A stretch of 64,000 bases of DNA from Bacillaceae bacterium S4-13-56 (GTDB lineage: Bacteria > Bacillota > Bacilli > Bacillales > JAWJLM01): the NCBI GenBank assembly GCA_040191315.1, contig JAWJLM010000008.1, forward strand, positions 45,154-109,153. Reading direction: 5' to 3'. The notes below the pieces were generated by a model. That model ran no database searches. It saw only the letters and a list, made by a program, of their open reading frames with translations, and was not told the origin of the DNA. Position 1 is the first letter of the stretch, and every line of letters begins with the position of its first letter. This document shows positions 42,096 through 51,507 of the stretch, piece by piece. The position numbers and the translations under genes are program-made.

Positions 42096-43208
42096 TCAAT
42101 CCTCCCTTAAATACTGGAATGCGGCAGCACAACTTCCTTCACTTGAGACCATACATGGGCCAATAGGATTCGTAGGTACACACGCTTTTCCAAATAGTGC
42201 GCACTGTTGGGGAGAGATTAAACCACGAATAACTTCCCCGCAGCGACATTTTGTTTTTCTAGGTGAAGGGATGCTAACCATAAATTGTTTCTTGGCATTA
42301 TATTTATCAAATTCAGTTTTGAGATCCATGCCACTTTGAGGGATAACACCCATGCCACGCCATGCTTCATCGCACTTCTCTAAATAATGATTCATAATGG
42401 ACCGAGTTACTGTATTCCCTTCTTTACGAACTACTTTTGGATGATCATTTATGATCTCATAACGTTCCTCTAATAATGAATCTAATAATTTAATCAGACC
42501 ACCGAGGATCTCCAAAGGTTCAAATCCAGAAATAACTCCTGACATGTTGTATTCATTAACTAAATAATTATAATCATCTACACCAGTAACAATAGACACA
42601 TGTCCTGGTAATAGAAATCCATCAAGATGAACATCTTGGTCATCTAATAGTTTTCGTAAGATCGGCTCAACCATCTTCGTGGAAAGCCAGAGAAAGAAAT
42701 TATCTACACCTTTCTCTTCAGCTATTTTAACAATTAAAGCTAAGATAGGAATAGTCGTTTCAAAGCCAATTCCTAAAAAAATGACCTTTTTATCAGGGTT
42801 ATCTATAGCGATTTGAATGGCGTCTACTGGTGAATAAAGGACTCTCACATCGCTACCAAACGTTTTTGCTTCCATTAATGTACGCTTTGAACCTGGTACC
42901 CTCATCATATCTCCAAAAGTACAAATGATTACATCCTTCATTTCTGACAAAGTAATCATGGCTTCAATGGAAGACTGGTCTGTCACGCAGACAGGACAAC
43001 CTGGTCCAGAAATCAGATCAACATCATTCACCAAAGCTTGTTTAATCCCTGTTTTTGCCAAAGCCATTGTGTGAGAACCACACACCTCCATAAAGGCTGG
43101 CTTATGCTGATATTTCTGTTCAAATAGGGAAGCCTTGTGTTTTACTTCCTGTAATAACACTTTGCTTAGAGCAATTTCAGAGTATGTCTTCTGTGTTTCT
43201 TGCATCAT
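42096..43208 (-). CDS. hypD: Hydrogenase maturation protein HypD
   Basis: Iron-sulfur scaffold that, with HypC, holds the Fe(CN)2CO unit being built. Conserved Cys motifs are visible: MEVCGSHTMAL, GPGCPVCVTDQ and the C-terminal KCRCGEVIRG, CALFGKACVP and GPCMVSSEGSCAA. At 370 residues, it has the family length. It overlaps the end of hypC by 32 bases, so the start could be either Met at 43208 or 43205. Confidence 0.97.
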   Translation of the reverse strand: MMQETQKTYSEIALSKVLLQEVKHKASLFEQKYQHKPAFMEVCGSHTMALAKTGIKQALVNDVDLISGPGCPVCVTDQSSIEAMITLSEMKDVIICTFGDMMRVPGSKRTLMEAKTFGSDVRVLYSPVDAIQIAIDNPDKKVIFLGIGFETTIPILALIVKIAEEKGVDNFFLWLSTKMVEPILRKLLDDQDVHLDGFLLPGHVSIVTGVDDYNYLVNEYNMSGVISGFEPLEILGGLIKLLDSLLEERYEIINDHPKVVRKEGNTVTRSIMNHYLEKCDEAWRGMGVIPQSGMDLKTEFDKYNAKKQFMVSIPSPRKTKCRCGEVIRGLISPQQCALFGKACVPTNPIGPCMVSSEGSCAAAFQYLRED

Positions 43209-43413
43209 AGTACTTCCCCCATTCCTCCATGCTCAGCTTGGCGTGTTCTTCATCTACGATTGACATTGCTTGCCCTGCATGCACTATGACGAATTCTCCC
43301 AATTGAACTTCAGGAACAAAAATGATGCCCACCTTCATGGTTGAACCCATAACATCAACCTTAGCCTCATATCCATTTATCTCAATAACCTTTGCCGGAA
43401 CACCTACACACAT
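43177..43413 (-). CDS. hypC: Hydrogenase maturation chaperone HypC
   Basis: A 78-residue OB-fold chaperone. It begins MCVGVPAKVIEI; the Cys2 left after Met removal binds the iron unit and HypD. The C-terminal half (FVIVHAGQAMSIVDEEHAKL) is typical. It sits between hypF and hypD with minimal gaps. Confidence 0.96.
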   Translation of the reverse strand: MCVGVPAKVIEINGYEAKVDVMGSTMKVGIIFVPEVQLGEFVIVHAGQAMSIVDEEHAKLSMEEWGKYYDARNTEDIL

Positions 43414-43416
43414 TTT

Positions 43417-45750
43417 TTACACTCTCCCTTCTATCAATTGGTAGCTAGCCACCACCATTTGGCCATATGACAATCCCCCATCATTTGGAGGTAGTTGTTT
43501 ATGCTCATAAACTTCAAAACCTTTTTCCTTTAACTCTTCTCGGACTCTTGTTCTCAAATATTCATTATGAAAAGAACCGCCCGATAATACGATATCCTTA
43601 CAGGTTGGATCTTGTTTCGAAGCATGCATAATCATTTGAACACACTGTGAAATAATCGTTTCATGAAACCTTAACGCAATATCAAGAATTGATTTTCCTT
43701 TATTTCTATCGTCCATCATTTCAGAAAGCATTTTTCTAACCTGAATTTTTAGTAATCCATTTACATTTTTATAATCAACAGAATAAGGTTCTTGTAATTT
43801 TCCTTTCTGACTAAATGGTCGAACGACCTCCGATAGTTTAATAGCTGCTTCCCCATCATAGGTCGAAACTTCCCCTATCCCTAGCCACGCACTGATCGCG
43901 TCAAATAATCGACCACAGGTACCCGCTAGCGGGGAATGAATGGAGGATTGTATCATCTTATTAATCAACGGAAAAGAGCTAACTCTTGTAGGGAACGTTT
44001 TATTGAGCTCTTCCATCGACTCCGCCCCTAAATAATGAAGGAATAGACCGGCTGTTGTTCTCCACGGTTCCTTTACACTCTTTTCACCACCTGGAAGAGG
44101 GAAATAATCTAAATGACCCATTCTTCTGACTTCAGTTTGAGTTCCGTAAAAGCATTCGAAACCCCAAATTTGACCATCTTCCCCATATCCAGTTCCGTCT
44201 AAAATGAGGCCGAAAGCTGGTTTTTCTAAATGATTTTCCTCCATACATGCTGCAAAATGAGCATGATGGTGCTGAACCTCAATAACTGGGGCCTCCCATA
44301 GTTTCGTCATGCCCCTTGTAGAAAAGGATGGATGTTTATCTATAACTATATGTGAAGGATGGATGTCCATCCATTTCATTAAATGATCTAATTCTTTATG
44401 AAAATGACTCTCTACTCTCTCATCTCCTAAGTCGCCAATGTGGGGGCCAACAAAGATTTGATCTTGTCGACCTAAGGCAAAGGTATTTTTTTGCTGTGAC
44501 CCCAAGGCAATAATTCCATTGACTGGAATTCGTGAAGAAATTGGATCTGGAACAAATCCCCTAGCTCGTCGAATGAGTAATGGATTTTCCCCATTCATCT
44601 CCATAACGGAATCGTCTACAGGGTGGAGAATGGGGCGATTATGACCACAAATAGTATCAGCAATTTCTTTTACATATTGAAGCGCCTCATCATCTTGATA
44701 AAGTAATGGCAGTCCCGAAGGATTGGCGCTGGTCATAACGATGTAATCCATTGGAAGATGATCAAATAACAAATAATGTAGCGGAGCGTATGGAAGCATC
44801 ACTCCAACGGTTTGTAAATTTGGTGCAAGATTTTCTGGGAAAATCGATTGTTCCTTCTTTTTCAATAGTAAAATAGGAGCCTCCGGACTTTTCATCCACT
44901 TCATAGCTTCGGAAGATAATTCAAAATCTCGTAGAACCACCTCTAAAGAACGAGCCATAATCGCAAAAGGTTTCGCAGGTCGATGTTTTCTTTTCCTTAA
45001 ATGATCAATCGTCTTTTCATTTGTTGCATCACATGCAAAGTGATAGCCACCAATCCCCTTAATTGCTACAATCTTCCCTTGTACTATATCATCAGTAACC
45101 TTTAAAATTACTTTATCGCCTTCCATCATATAATCTTGTTGAATATCGATATAATTTAAGTGAGGACCACACGTTGGACAGGCAATGGGTTGAGCATGGT
45201 GTCTTCGATTTTCAGCATTTTCGTACTCGCCATAACAAGTTTCACACATTTCAAAGTTTTCCATAGAAGTATATGGACGATCGTATGGAAGTTCCCTAAT
45301 GATCGTGTATCTTGGTCCACATTGTGTACAATTAATAAAGGGATACTGGTAGCGAAAATCACTCTTATTTCTCATTTCCTCTAAACAATCATCACAGATG
45401 GCTGCGTCAACCGGAATGACAAGTTGCGATTTCCCACTTCGCTCACTTGGAATAATAGTAAAATCATCAGCTATAAAACTCGTAATTTCCTTCCATTCAC
45501 AGAAATCTACTCTTGACAAACGCGGAGCTTCCTTTTGAACTTTATCTATAAAACGAGATAATATCTCAGAGGTAGAATTCATTCGAACATGAACTCCATC
45601 CATATTGTTTTGTACAGTCCCTTTTAAATCTAAACTTTTTCCTAATTGATAGATGAATGGACGGAATCCTACTCCTTGTACGCGCCCTCTAATTGTTATT
45701 TCATAGCTTCTTTCCACTGATTGTAAGATTTGTTTATCCATGAGATCCAC
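43417..45750 (-). CDS. hypF: Carbamoyltransferase HypF
   Basis: A 777-residue enzyme that transfers carbamoyl phosphate to HypE. Domains in order: acylphosphatase-like (about 15-100, RGRVQGVGFRPFIY), two zinc fingers (CDDCLEEM, CTQCGPRYT; CETCYGEY, CPTCGPH), a YrdC-like domain (AIKGIGGYHFACDA, LRKRKHRPAKPFAIM) and a Kae1-like domain (VQHHHAHFAACMEE, LDGTGYGEDG). GTG at 45750 is the start with AAGGA 8 bases before it; an ATG at 45741 is possible. Its start overlaps hypB by 55 bases. Confidence 0.97.
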   Translation of the reverse strand: MDLMDKQILQSVERSYEITIRGRVQGVGFRPFIYQLGKSLDLKGTVQNNMDGVHVRMNSTSEILSRFIDKVQKEAPRLSRVDFCEWKEITSFIADDFTIIPSERSGKSQLVIPVDAAICDDCLEEMRNKSDFRYQYPFINCTQCGPRYTIIRELPYDRPYTSMENFEMCETCYGEYENAENRRHHAQPIACPTCGPHLNYIDIQQDYMMEGDKVILKVTDDIVQGKIVAIKGIGGYHFACDATNEKTIDHLRKRKHRPAKPFAIMARSLEVVLRDFELSSEAMKWMKSPEAPILLLKKKEQSIFPENLAPNLQTVGVMLPYAPLHYLLFDHLPMDYIVMTSANPSGLPLLYQDDEALQYVKEIADTICGHNRPILHPVDDSVMEMNGENPLLIRRARGFVPDPISSRIPVNGIIALGSQQKNTFALGRQDQIFVGPHIGDLGDERVESHFHKELDHLMKWMDIHPSHIVIDKHPSFSTRGMTKLWEAPVIEVQHHHAHFAACMEENHLEKPAFGLILDGTGYGEDGQIWGFECFYGTQTEVRRMGHLDYFPLPGGEKSVKEPWRTTAGLFLHYLGAESMEELNKTFPTRVSSFPLINKMIQSSIHSPLAGTCGRLFDAISAWLGIGEVSTYDGEAAIKLSEVVRPFSQKGKLQEPYSVDYKNVNGLLKIQVRKMLSEMMDDRNKGKSILDIALRFHETIISQCVQMIMHASKQDPTCKDIVLSGGSFHNEYLRTRVREELKEKGFEVYEHKQLPPNDGGLSYGQMVVASYQLIEGRV

Positions 45751-46373
45751 TCATCCATTCCTTCATTTGTCTTTGCAGAAAGCTGAATCATGCTAGATTC
45801 TGGATTTATTCCCATTAAATCTTCTAACGCTACCCCTACATCAAAATTTAGATATGGAAGTAAGTCGATTTTATTTAATAGGACAAGCTCTGTTCTTCTA
45901 AACATAACTGGATATTTAGGGATTTTATCATTCCCCTCTGGTACACTTAGAATCGCAATTTTATGCTGTTGTCCCAGGTCATAACCAGATGGACATACAA
46001 GATTACCTACATTCTCAATAAATAGAATATCAATGTCTTCCAATGGTAGCTCATGTAAAATTTTCGCTATCATTCTAGCATCGAGATGACATCCACCATT
46101 CGTATTAATTTGAACGGCATATGCGCCGGAAGTTCGTATGCGCTCAGCGTCCATTTCAGTTGCTAAATCCCCTTCGATTACACCAACCCTATAGATTGAA
46201 GGCAATTCTTTTATGGTTTGTTCTAGTATGGTGGTCTTTCCTGCTCCAGGAGAACTCATCAAATTTAAGCAAAAAATATGCTTATCTTTAAGAACACCCC
46301 GTACATATTCTGCGGCTTGATTATTATCCGCTAACACATCTTCATTTAATTGAATAGTTTTTGAAGTTGTCAC
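45696..46373 (-). CDS. hypB: Nickel-incorporation GTPase HypB
   Basis: A 225-residue SIMIBI GTPase that inserts nickel with HypA. GTP motifs: SSPGAGKTTILEQT, EGDLATEMD and NKIDLLPYL. The interface metal site lies in TNGGCHLDARMI (Cys and His). The His-rich nickel-storage stretch found in some HypB proteins is absent and the short N-terminal CCxxC motif of E. coli HypB is also missing. It starts at a GTG 4 bases inside the hypA end. Confidence 0.96.
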   Translation of the reverse strand: MTTSKTIQLNEDVLADNNQAAEYVRGVLKDKHIFCLNLMSSPGAGKTTILEQTIKELPSIYRVGVIEGDLATEMDAERIRTSGAYAVQINTNGGCHLDARMIAKILHELPLEDIDILFIENVGNLVCPSGYDLGQQHKIAILSVPEGNDKIPKYPVMFRRTELVLLNKIDLLPYLNFDVGVALEDLMGINPESSMIQLSAKTNEGMDEWISWINKSYNQWKEAMK

Positions 46374-46729
46374 TCTTGATCCCTACTTTCATATGATTGA
46401 ATTTTAAAAGTCTCGCCCTGAATAATCTTTCCACTTGGCAGTTTGCAATTAGGACAATTTGAAATCCGTTGATCTGGTTCGTATGATTCTCCACAGATCG
46501 TACATTTAGCTAATGCTTTTTCAATGTGAATCACCAATTGAGCTTCATTTGCTAAAAAAGGATAATTATAAGTTTTATGAATATCAAACGCCATACTTAG
46601 GGCATCTGGCATGGCATTACTAAGCTCGCCGACTATTAAACTAACTTTGTTAACAGGTTCTAAGTTTCGTTTGTTCCAATCCTTTTCAATGATTGTAAAG
46701 ATATCACTCATTAATGCTATTTCATGCAT
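46370..46729 (-). CDS. hypA: Nickel-binding hydrogenase maturation factor HypA
   Basis: A 119-residue metallochaperone. MHEIALMSDI has the nickel-binding His2, and the zinc site CTICGESYEP, then CPNCKLPSG, has two CxxC pairs. The Met at 46729, with AAGGATGG 5 bases upstream, is the correct start: the longer frame would bury His2. Confidence 0.96.
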   Translation of the reverse strand: MHEIALMSDIFTIIEKDWNKRNLEPVNKVSLIVGELSNAMPDALSMAFDIHKTYNYPFLANEAQLVIHIEKALAKCTICGESYEPDQRISNCPNCKLPSGKIIQGETFKIQSYESRDQE

Positions 46730-46773
46730 AATTACCATCCTTATGTGATTAACGGTGTAAGAATAAAGCCTGG

Positions 46774-47211
46774 TTAAATAAACCAAGCTTTCCTATTTTT
46801 ATGGTCACTTACATACCAAACACCATCCACTTTTTTAGTTGGAAGCCTCATGGATTGCAATTGCTCCTTGTTATCAAATTCAAACTTGGAATCACATGAA
46901 AAACACTTCCATACATTTTCAAAAGAAATCCAATTTAAAATAGTTCCACATTTTGAACAAGTAGGATTAATAGCCCACAAGGTTTGATCCTTATAAAAAA
47001 CAATAAACGTATGACCATTCTTATAAATTTCCCATCTTTTGTTTGGAATAGAAGAATCATAGTTTCCAAGCTCTATCCATTCTACTCCAGTAGCATGTTC
47101 GATAACCCCTTCGATCCGGTCTACCTCATCTACGATAGTTGGGTATGTCATTTCCTTCACCGTATCCATTACTCCCTTTTTTATTTCCCGAAAAAAATGC
47201 AGACGATTCAT
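46774..47211 (-). CDS. Rieske-like protein with Cys4 (CxxC...CxxC) instead of Cys2His2
   Basis: This 145-residue protein lies in the hydrogenase operon between the protease hyaD and hypA. Residues 63-135 follow the Rieske [2Fe-2S] pattern: ...FIVFYKDQTLWAINPTC, ILNWISFENVWKC, SKFEFDNKE and LPTKKVDGVWYV align with the usual CTHxGC, lWn...W.CPCHGSxF and LP...V.V. But the two ligand His are replaced: C85-SK-C88 and C103-FS-C106 give a rubredoxin-like set. It may carry one Fe, a [2Fe-2S] cluster or zinc. HupI/HoxR rubredoxins play a similar role in O2-exposed hydrogenases, but this fold is different. Its exact start is uncertain. Confidence 0.75.
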   Translation of the reverse strand: MNRLHFFREIKKGVMDTVKEMTYPTIVDEVDRIEGVIEHATGVEWIELGNYDSSIPNKRWEIYKNGHTFIVFYKDQTLWAINPTCSKCGTILNWISFENVWKCFSCDSKFEFDNKEQLQSMRLPTKKVDGVWYVSDHKNRKAWFI

Positions 47212-47214
47212 CTA

Positions 47215-47694
47215 TTACCACCACTTTTCCACTTGTTCAGAAACGACATGAACCAACTGTGGCATTTTCTTTTTGATAGTATCAGATACATCAACTCCCA
47301 ATTCCAAAGAAGCGGGTTGAATTCCTATCATGACCATGTTTTGTGGTAATCTTTCTCTTATTTTTGCGACTGATAGAACCTCTTGGAATCCAATCTGATG
47401 AATGGACATTTTCACTCCAATATACTTTGGAATTTCATCTCCTTCCATAAAATATATCGTTCCAGGTTTCTTTCCGCCATTTATTGCATCAAGAATGATT
47501 AAATAGTCTGTTGATTCAATGTCTTCTAGAAGTCTCAGTGAGTCGGTATCTCCGTAAACAAAATGAATTCGTTCACTAGAGTTTAGTTCTTTTTCTAGTA
47601 ATGGTAAAAGGTGAACGCCAACACCCTCATCTGAATAGAGGGTGTTGCCGATTCCTAGGATAGTGATTGGTTTTACTTTTTCTAAAACATTCAT
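47215..47694 (-). CDS. hyaD: Hydrogenase maturation protease (HyaD/HybD family)
   Basis: A 159-residue M52 endopeptidase that removes the C-terminal tail of the large subunit after nickel insertion. Nickel-sensing residues are in GIGNTLYSDEGVGVHL (Glu), ILDAINGG (Asp) and MSIHQIGFQEVL (His). The start codon overlaps the hyaC stop. The target is HyaB, which has a 17-residue tail after its last ligand His. Confidence 0.95.
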   Translation of the reverse strand: MNVLEKVKPITILGIGNTLYSDEGVGVHLLPLLEKELNSSERIHFVYGDTDSLRLLEDIESTDYLIILDAINGGKKPGTIYFMEGDEIPKYIGVKMSIHQIGFQEVLSVAKIRERLPQNMVMIGIQPASLELGVDVSDTIKKKMPQLVHVVSEQVEKWW

Positions 47695-48476
47695 TATTGT
47701 TCATCCTCATCATGATGCTTTTTTTCAATCTTATATCCTGTGAAAATGGAAGACATTGTACCATTTTTAGCCAACCAATCCTCACGGAATCCCATATAGA
47801 CATGGAGGATCGTAAAGACCACGAATCCCCACGCTACTATATGATGCAAAGAACGAACAGTGAAGCTGTCTCCTCCAAAAATAAATGGTACCCAGGAAAA
47901 TAAATTTCCTAAAATGGATTCTGGTTGTGGCTCAATGTACATGTAAAAACCTGTGAAAATAATAATAATTGATCCAAGACCTATGAAAATCCAGTAACTT
48001 AATTCTGCAAGTGGATTATGACCAACATAATGTTTTTTCTTATTTTTCATAAACAAGTAATATTTTAGAGTCTCATACGTCCCCATCCAAAACTCTTTCT
48101 TATATGCCTTTGACTTTGCAAATCGATTTCCTTTTAAGACCCAATATAAACGAATTACTAGATTTAAGGTAAATACAAAAGCTGTAAAGAAGTGAACGTA
48201 TCGCATCCACCACATTAAGGAAGAATAGTATGCTTCTTCTGGAATACCTGCGCTAAATCCTGGTCGCCCAATATAAAATCCAGTGACCAACAACAGGAGT
48301 ATGGCTGCTGCGTTAATCCAATGGAAAACGCGGACTGGAAGTTCCCAAACATACACCTTTTCCACCTTTTCATTGACTTCAAGTTTTAAGACCGGCTTCC
48401 TTGGTTTTTTAATTTTCTTCTGTTTGACAGTTGGGGTAGGAGTGATACTAGGTGCCGGTTTGGTCTCTAGTGACAT
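47694..48476 (-). CDS. hyaC: Ni/Fe-hydrogenase b-type cytochrome subunit HyaC
   Basis: A 260-residue membrane cytochrome that passes electrons from the hydrogenase to menaquinone. Four hydrophobic helices are seen, with haem-ligand His in RVFHWINAAAILL, YVHFFTAFVFTLN and SLHHIVAWGFVVFTILHV. The first ~45 residues are an extra Pro/Lys-rich N-terminal extension not usual for HyaC. GGGGGG lies 5 bases before the ATG. Directly follows hyaB. Confidence 0.93.
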   Translation of the reverse strand: MSLETKPAPSITPTPTVKQKKIKKPRKPVLKLEVNEKVEKVYVWELPVRVFHWINAAAILLLLVTGFYIGRPGFSAGIPEEAYYSSLMWWMRYVHFFTAFVFTLNLVIRLYWVLKGNRFAKSKAYKKEFWMGTYETLKYYLFMKNKKKHYVGHNPLAELSYWIFIGLGSIIIIFTGFYMYIEPQPESILGNLFSWVPFIFGGDSFTVRSLHHIVAWGFVVFTILHVYMGFREDWLAKNGTMSSIFTGYKIEKKHHDEDEQ

Positions 48477-48487
48477 TTAAACCCCCC

Positions 48488-50206
48488 CTAACCTAATTTA
48501 ATTTCTGTAGTTTTATCATTTTCCAAATCTGTCAAATGAACAGCACAAGCTAAGCAAGGGTCAAAGGAATGAATAATCCTCAAGATTTCTAATGGCTGTT
48601 CTGGGTCTGCTACAGGAGTCCCCTTTAATGCCATCTCATAAGCACCCTGTTGCCCTTTGTGGTCCTTAGGAGAAGCATTCCACGTCGTTGGAACGACCGC
48701 CTGATAATTAGCTGTTTTTCCATCTTCTATTTGAATCCAATGCCCGAGCGCTCCCCTTGGAGCCTCCATCCAGCCTACACCTTGTGCTGACTTAGGCCAT
48801 GACTCTGGATCCCATTTTGAGCGATCAAATGTTGTGGAATCACCATTTTTAATGTTGGAAAGAAGTTGGTCCATATCATTTCGCAACCACTGTACGATTA
48901 GCTTAGTTTCAAGTCCTCTAGCAACCGTGCGTCCTAAAGCCGATTGTAAAGCTTCTAATGGAATACCAAGAGTCTTTAGAGTATCGTCTACAATTTTCAC
49001 GATTTCTTTTTGGCCTTTGGCATATCCAACAAGAATACGTGCCAATGGACCTGTTTCCATTGGAGCTTCCTTCCATCTTGGAGATTTTAACCAAGAGTAC
49101 TTTTCGTCAACATCTAATTGCTTATATGGGGCTTTTGGACCTGTATATTCTAGATTGGTTTGCCCATTCCACGGATGCTTACCACCTGTACCTTGACCAT
49201 CATACATATACCAGGAATGATCAATAAATTCTTTCACTTGTTCTGGATCTTTCAGATCGACATCATAAACCTTCGTCAAATCCCCATTTAGGATGACTCC
49301 TCTTGGCATACGATAGGATGAGACATCATAAAGATCCCCGTTAGAGGAGAAATCTCCAAAACAAAGGTAATTATTTAACCCTCCGCCATAGGTCCAATCT
49401 TTATAATAAGATCCAATAGCTAGTAGGTCTGGAATATATACTTTATTTACAAATTCCATTGCTTCATCAATTAATTGAGATACATGCATAAGTCTTTCAG
49501 CATGAATGCCATTGTCACTATTAATGTCAATTGGAGTTGCCATTCCACCAACTACATAATGTGGATGAGGATTCTTTCCACCCAAAATAGTATGGATTTT
49601 CACTATGTTTCTCTGCCAATCTAGCGCTTCCAGATAATGAGCTACAGCTAACAAGTTCACTTCCGGTGGAAGCTTATAAGCTTCATGTCCCCAATATCCT
49701 TGAGCAAAGATACCTAATTGTCCGCTTTCCACCAATGTTTTTACTTTATTTTGAACCTCTTTAAAGTATCCAGGAGAAGATTTCGGCCAATCTGAGATAG
49801 ATTGAGCAATTTTACTAGTTTCTGCTGGATCTGCATCAAGTGCATTTACTACGTCTACCCAGTCAAGGGCGTGCAAATGATAAAAATGAACAACATGGTC
49901 ATGAACATACAGAGCTTCATTCATAATCTCACGAATGAGATGACCATTTTTAGGAATTTTAATATCCAATGCATCTTCTACTGATCTAACAGATGCTAAA
50001 GCATGGACCGTTGTACATACTCCACAAATTCTTTGAACATAGGCCCAAACATCTCTTGGATCACGGCCCTCTACAATTTTCTCAATTCCCCGAATCGCTG
50101 TTCCGGAGCTAAATGCATCCTTGATAACATTATTTTGAATATCTGCTTCAATACGCAGATGACCTTCAATCCTAGTAACTGGATCTACGACAATACGCTC
50201 TGCCAT
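48488..50206 (-). CDS. hyaB: [NiFe] uptake hydrogenase large subunit HyaB
   Basis: A 572-residue catalytic subunit. The nickel site is complete: RICGVCTTVHALAS (L1) near the N-terminus and SFDPCLACAVH (L2) near the end. After the final His comes LTDLENDKTTEIKLG, removed by HyaD. Family signature RIEGHLRIE is at the start. No own Tat signal: it is exported together with HyaA. The start codon overlaps the hyaA stop (4 bases). Confidence 0.98.
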   Translation of the reverse strand: MAERIVVDPVTRIEGHLRIEADIQNNVIKDAFSSGTAIRGIEKIVEGRDPRDVWAYVQRICGVCTTVHALASVRSVEDALDIKIPKNGHLIREIMNEALYVHDHVVHFYHLHALDWVDVVNALDADPAETSKIAQSISDWPKSSPGYFKEVQNKVKTLVESGQLGIFAQGYWGHEAYKLPPEVNLLAVAHYLEALDWQRNIVKIHTILGGKNPHPHYVVGGMATPIDINSDNGIHAERLMHVSQLIDEAMEFVNKVYIPDLLAIGSYYKDWTYGGGLNNYLCFGDFSSNGDLYDVSSYRMPRGVILNGDLTKVYDVDLKDPEQVKEFIDHSWYMYDGQGTGGKHPWNGQTNLEYTGPKAPYKQLDVDEKYSWLKSPRWKEAPMETGPLARILVGYAKGQKEIVKIVDDTLKTLGIPLEALQSALGRTVARGLETKLIVQWLRNDMDQLLSNIKNGDSTTFDRSKWDPESWPKSAQGVGWMEAPRGALGHWIQIEDGKTANYQAVVPTTWNASPKDHKGQQGAYEMALKGTPVADPEQPLEILRIIHSFDPCLACAVHLTDLENDKTTEIKLG

Positions 50207-51288
50207 TACTTTTCACCCCGTCCTTCATTTGGCACATCTTTGTCTTTTTTTACTGCAGTGATTGCTGCATGTGCTCCTATGCCCACTACTGTTGCCCCAG
50301 CCGCATATAATCCAATTTGGTCAGGGTTAATGGTCGTCTGTGTTCCAGGAATTTTAGATACTCTAGTATAGAAAGGGCCATTATCCCAAAAATCTTTTTC
50401 AGTACATCCAATACATGGATTTCCTGATTGGATTGGATAACTTGTTCCTTCATTCCATCTCATTTCTGCACATGAACTATAGGTGGTAGGTCCCTTACAT
50501 CCCACTTTATATAAACAATATCCTTGTTTGGCACCCTCATCATCAAAGTTCTCTACAAATAGTCCTGCATCAAAATAGGCGCGACGATTACATTTGTCAT
50601 GAATTCTGTGTCTGAAAAAGGCTTTTGGTCTACCAAGGGAATCTAATTCAGGAACAGTGCCAAAGGTTAAGATATGAGCAATAACTCCTGTCATTACCTC
50701 CGCAATTGGAGGACAACCTGGAACTCGAATGACTGGAGTCCCTTTCGTATCTAAGGATGTCACTGGTTTTGCATTTGTTGGATTTGGCTTAGCAGCTGCA
50801 ATTCCTCCCCATGAGGAACAACTTCCATACGCAATAATAGCAAAAGCGTTTTCTGCAGCTTTCTCAAATTCTTTTATGACACCTTGACCGGCGACACTTA
50901 AATACTCAGGGTTTGCAACGCTTCCTTCAACTGCTAAAACATATTTACCCTTATACTTCTCATAGACACTTTCTTTTGCTTTTTCCGCTTGATGGCCAGC
51001 TGCAGCAGATAAAACTTCACTATACTCTAATGAAATCATATCCAACAAAACACTTTCTGTTTTTGGGTGTGAGGATCGTATAAAAGACTCAGAACACCCC
51101 GTACAATCTTGGAACTGTAACCAAATTACCGGCACACGTTCTTTTGTTTCCATTGCAGCTTGAACCTTGTTACTCTGTGTAAAGTCTAGGCCGATGGTTG
51201 CAGCAATAACCGTACACATTTTCATGAAGTCCCTTCTTGAAACCCCTCTGTCTAGCGCTGTTTGCCATACAGTCTCATTTTTCTTCAT
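50206..51288 (-). CDS. hyaA: [NiFe] uptake hydrogenase small subunit HyaA (Tat-exported)
   Basis: A 360-residue electron-transfer subunit with a twin-arginine signal (VSRRDFMKMC, then a hydrophobic stretch). Cluster Cys appear in DCTGCSESF, AYGSCSSWGG, and CIGCTEKDFWDNGPFY. The O2-tolerant MBH form has CTCC and an extra Cys near GSCATWGC; here both extra positions are Gly, so the proximal cluster should be a standard 4-Cys type. A C-terminal helix (GLYAAGATVVGIGAHAAITA) anchors it beside HyaC. The Met at 51288 has GAAGGGG before it. First gene of the operon, under an Fnr-type promoter. Confidence 0.97.
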   Translation of the reverse strand: MKKNETVWQTALDRGVSRRDFMKMCTVIAATIGLDFTQSNKVQAAMETKERVPVIWLQFQDCTGCSESFIRSSHPKTESVLLDMISLEYSEVLSAAAGHQAEKAKESVYEKYKGKYVLAVEGSVANPEYLSVAGQGVIKEFEKAAENAFAIIAYGSCSSWGGIAAAKPNPTNAKPVTSLDTKGTPVIRVPGCPPIAEVMTGVIAHILTFGTVPELDSLGRPKAFFRHRIHDKCNRRAYFDAGLFVENFDDEGAKQGYCLYKVGCKGPTTYSSCAEMRWNEGTSYPIQSGNPCIGCTEKDFWDNGPFYTRVSKIPGTQTTINPDQIGLYAAGATVVGIGAHAAITAVKKDKDVPNEGRGEK

Positions 51289-51340
51289 GAACACCCCTTC
51301 TTCCATAGAAAATCAAACCAAAACAGATAACTTCACCATC

Positions 51341-51384
51341 ATTATAGAGAACATAATCACCCGATTAATGTGACATTAATCACA
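51341..51384 (-). promoter_or_regulatory. Fnr-dependent promoter of the hydrogenase operon
   Basis: TGTGA-CATTAA-TCACA (51369-51384) is a perfect Fnr/Crp half-site pair. On the minus strand, TATAAT lies at 51346-51341, placing the box centre near -42, the class II activator position. No good -35 is needed at that geometry. B. subtilis Fnr uses the same consensus. Confidence 0.8.
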
Positions 51385-51481
51385 TTTTTCAACATGTCAA
51401 AATTTGGTCACTAAATAGTCAAGATTATGGACTTCTTTTATTAACAAGGTTTGTACAGTACTTTCTATAGAAAAAACAAAA

Positions 51482-51507
51482 AAACTGTTCCCTATAAGGA
51501 ACAGTTT
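51482..51507 (-). terminator. Terminator of tatC
   Basis: AAACTGTTCC and GGAACAGTTT form a perfect 10-bp stem with a 6-base loop and TTTTTTTG after it on the minus strand, touching the tatC stop codon. Confidence 0.88.
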
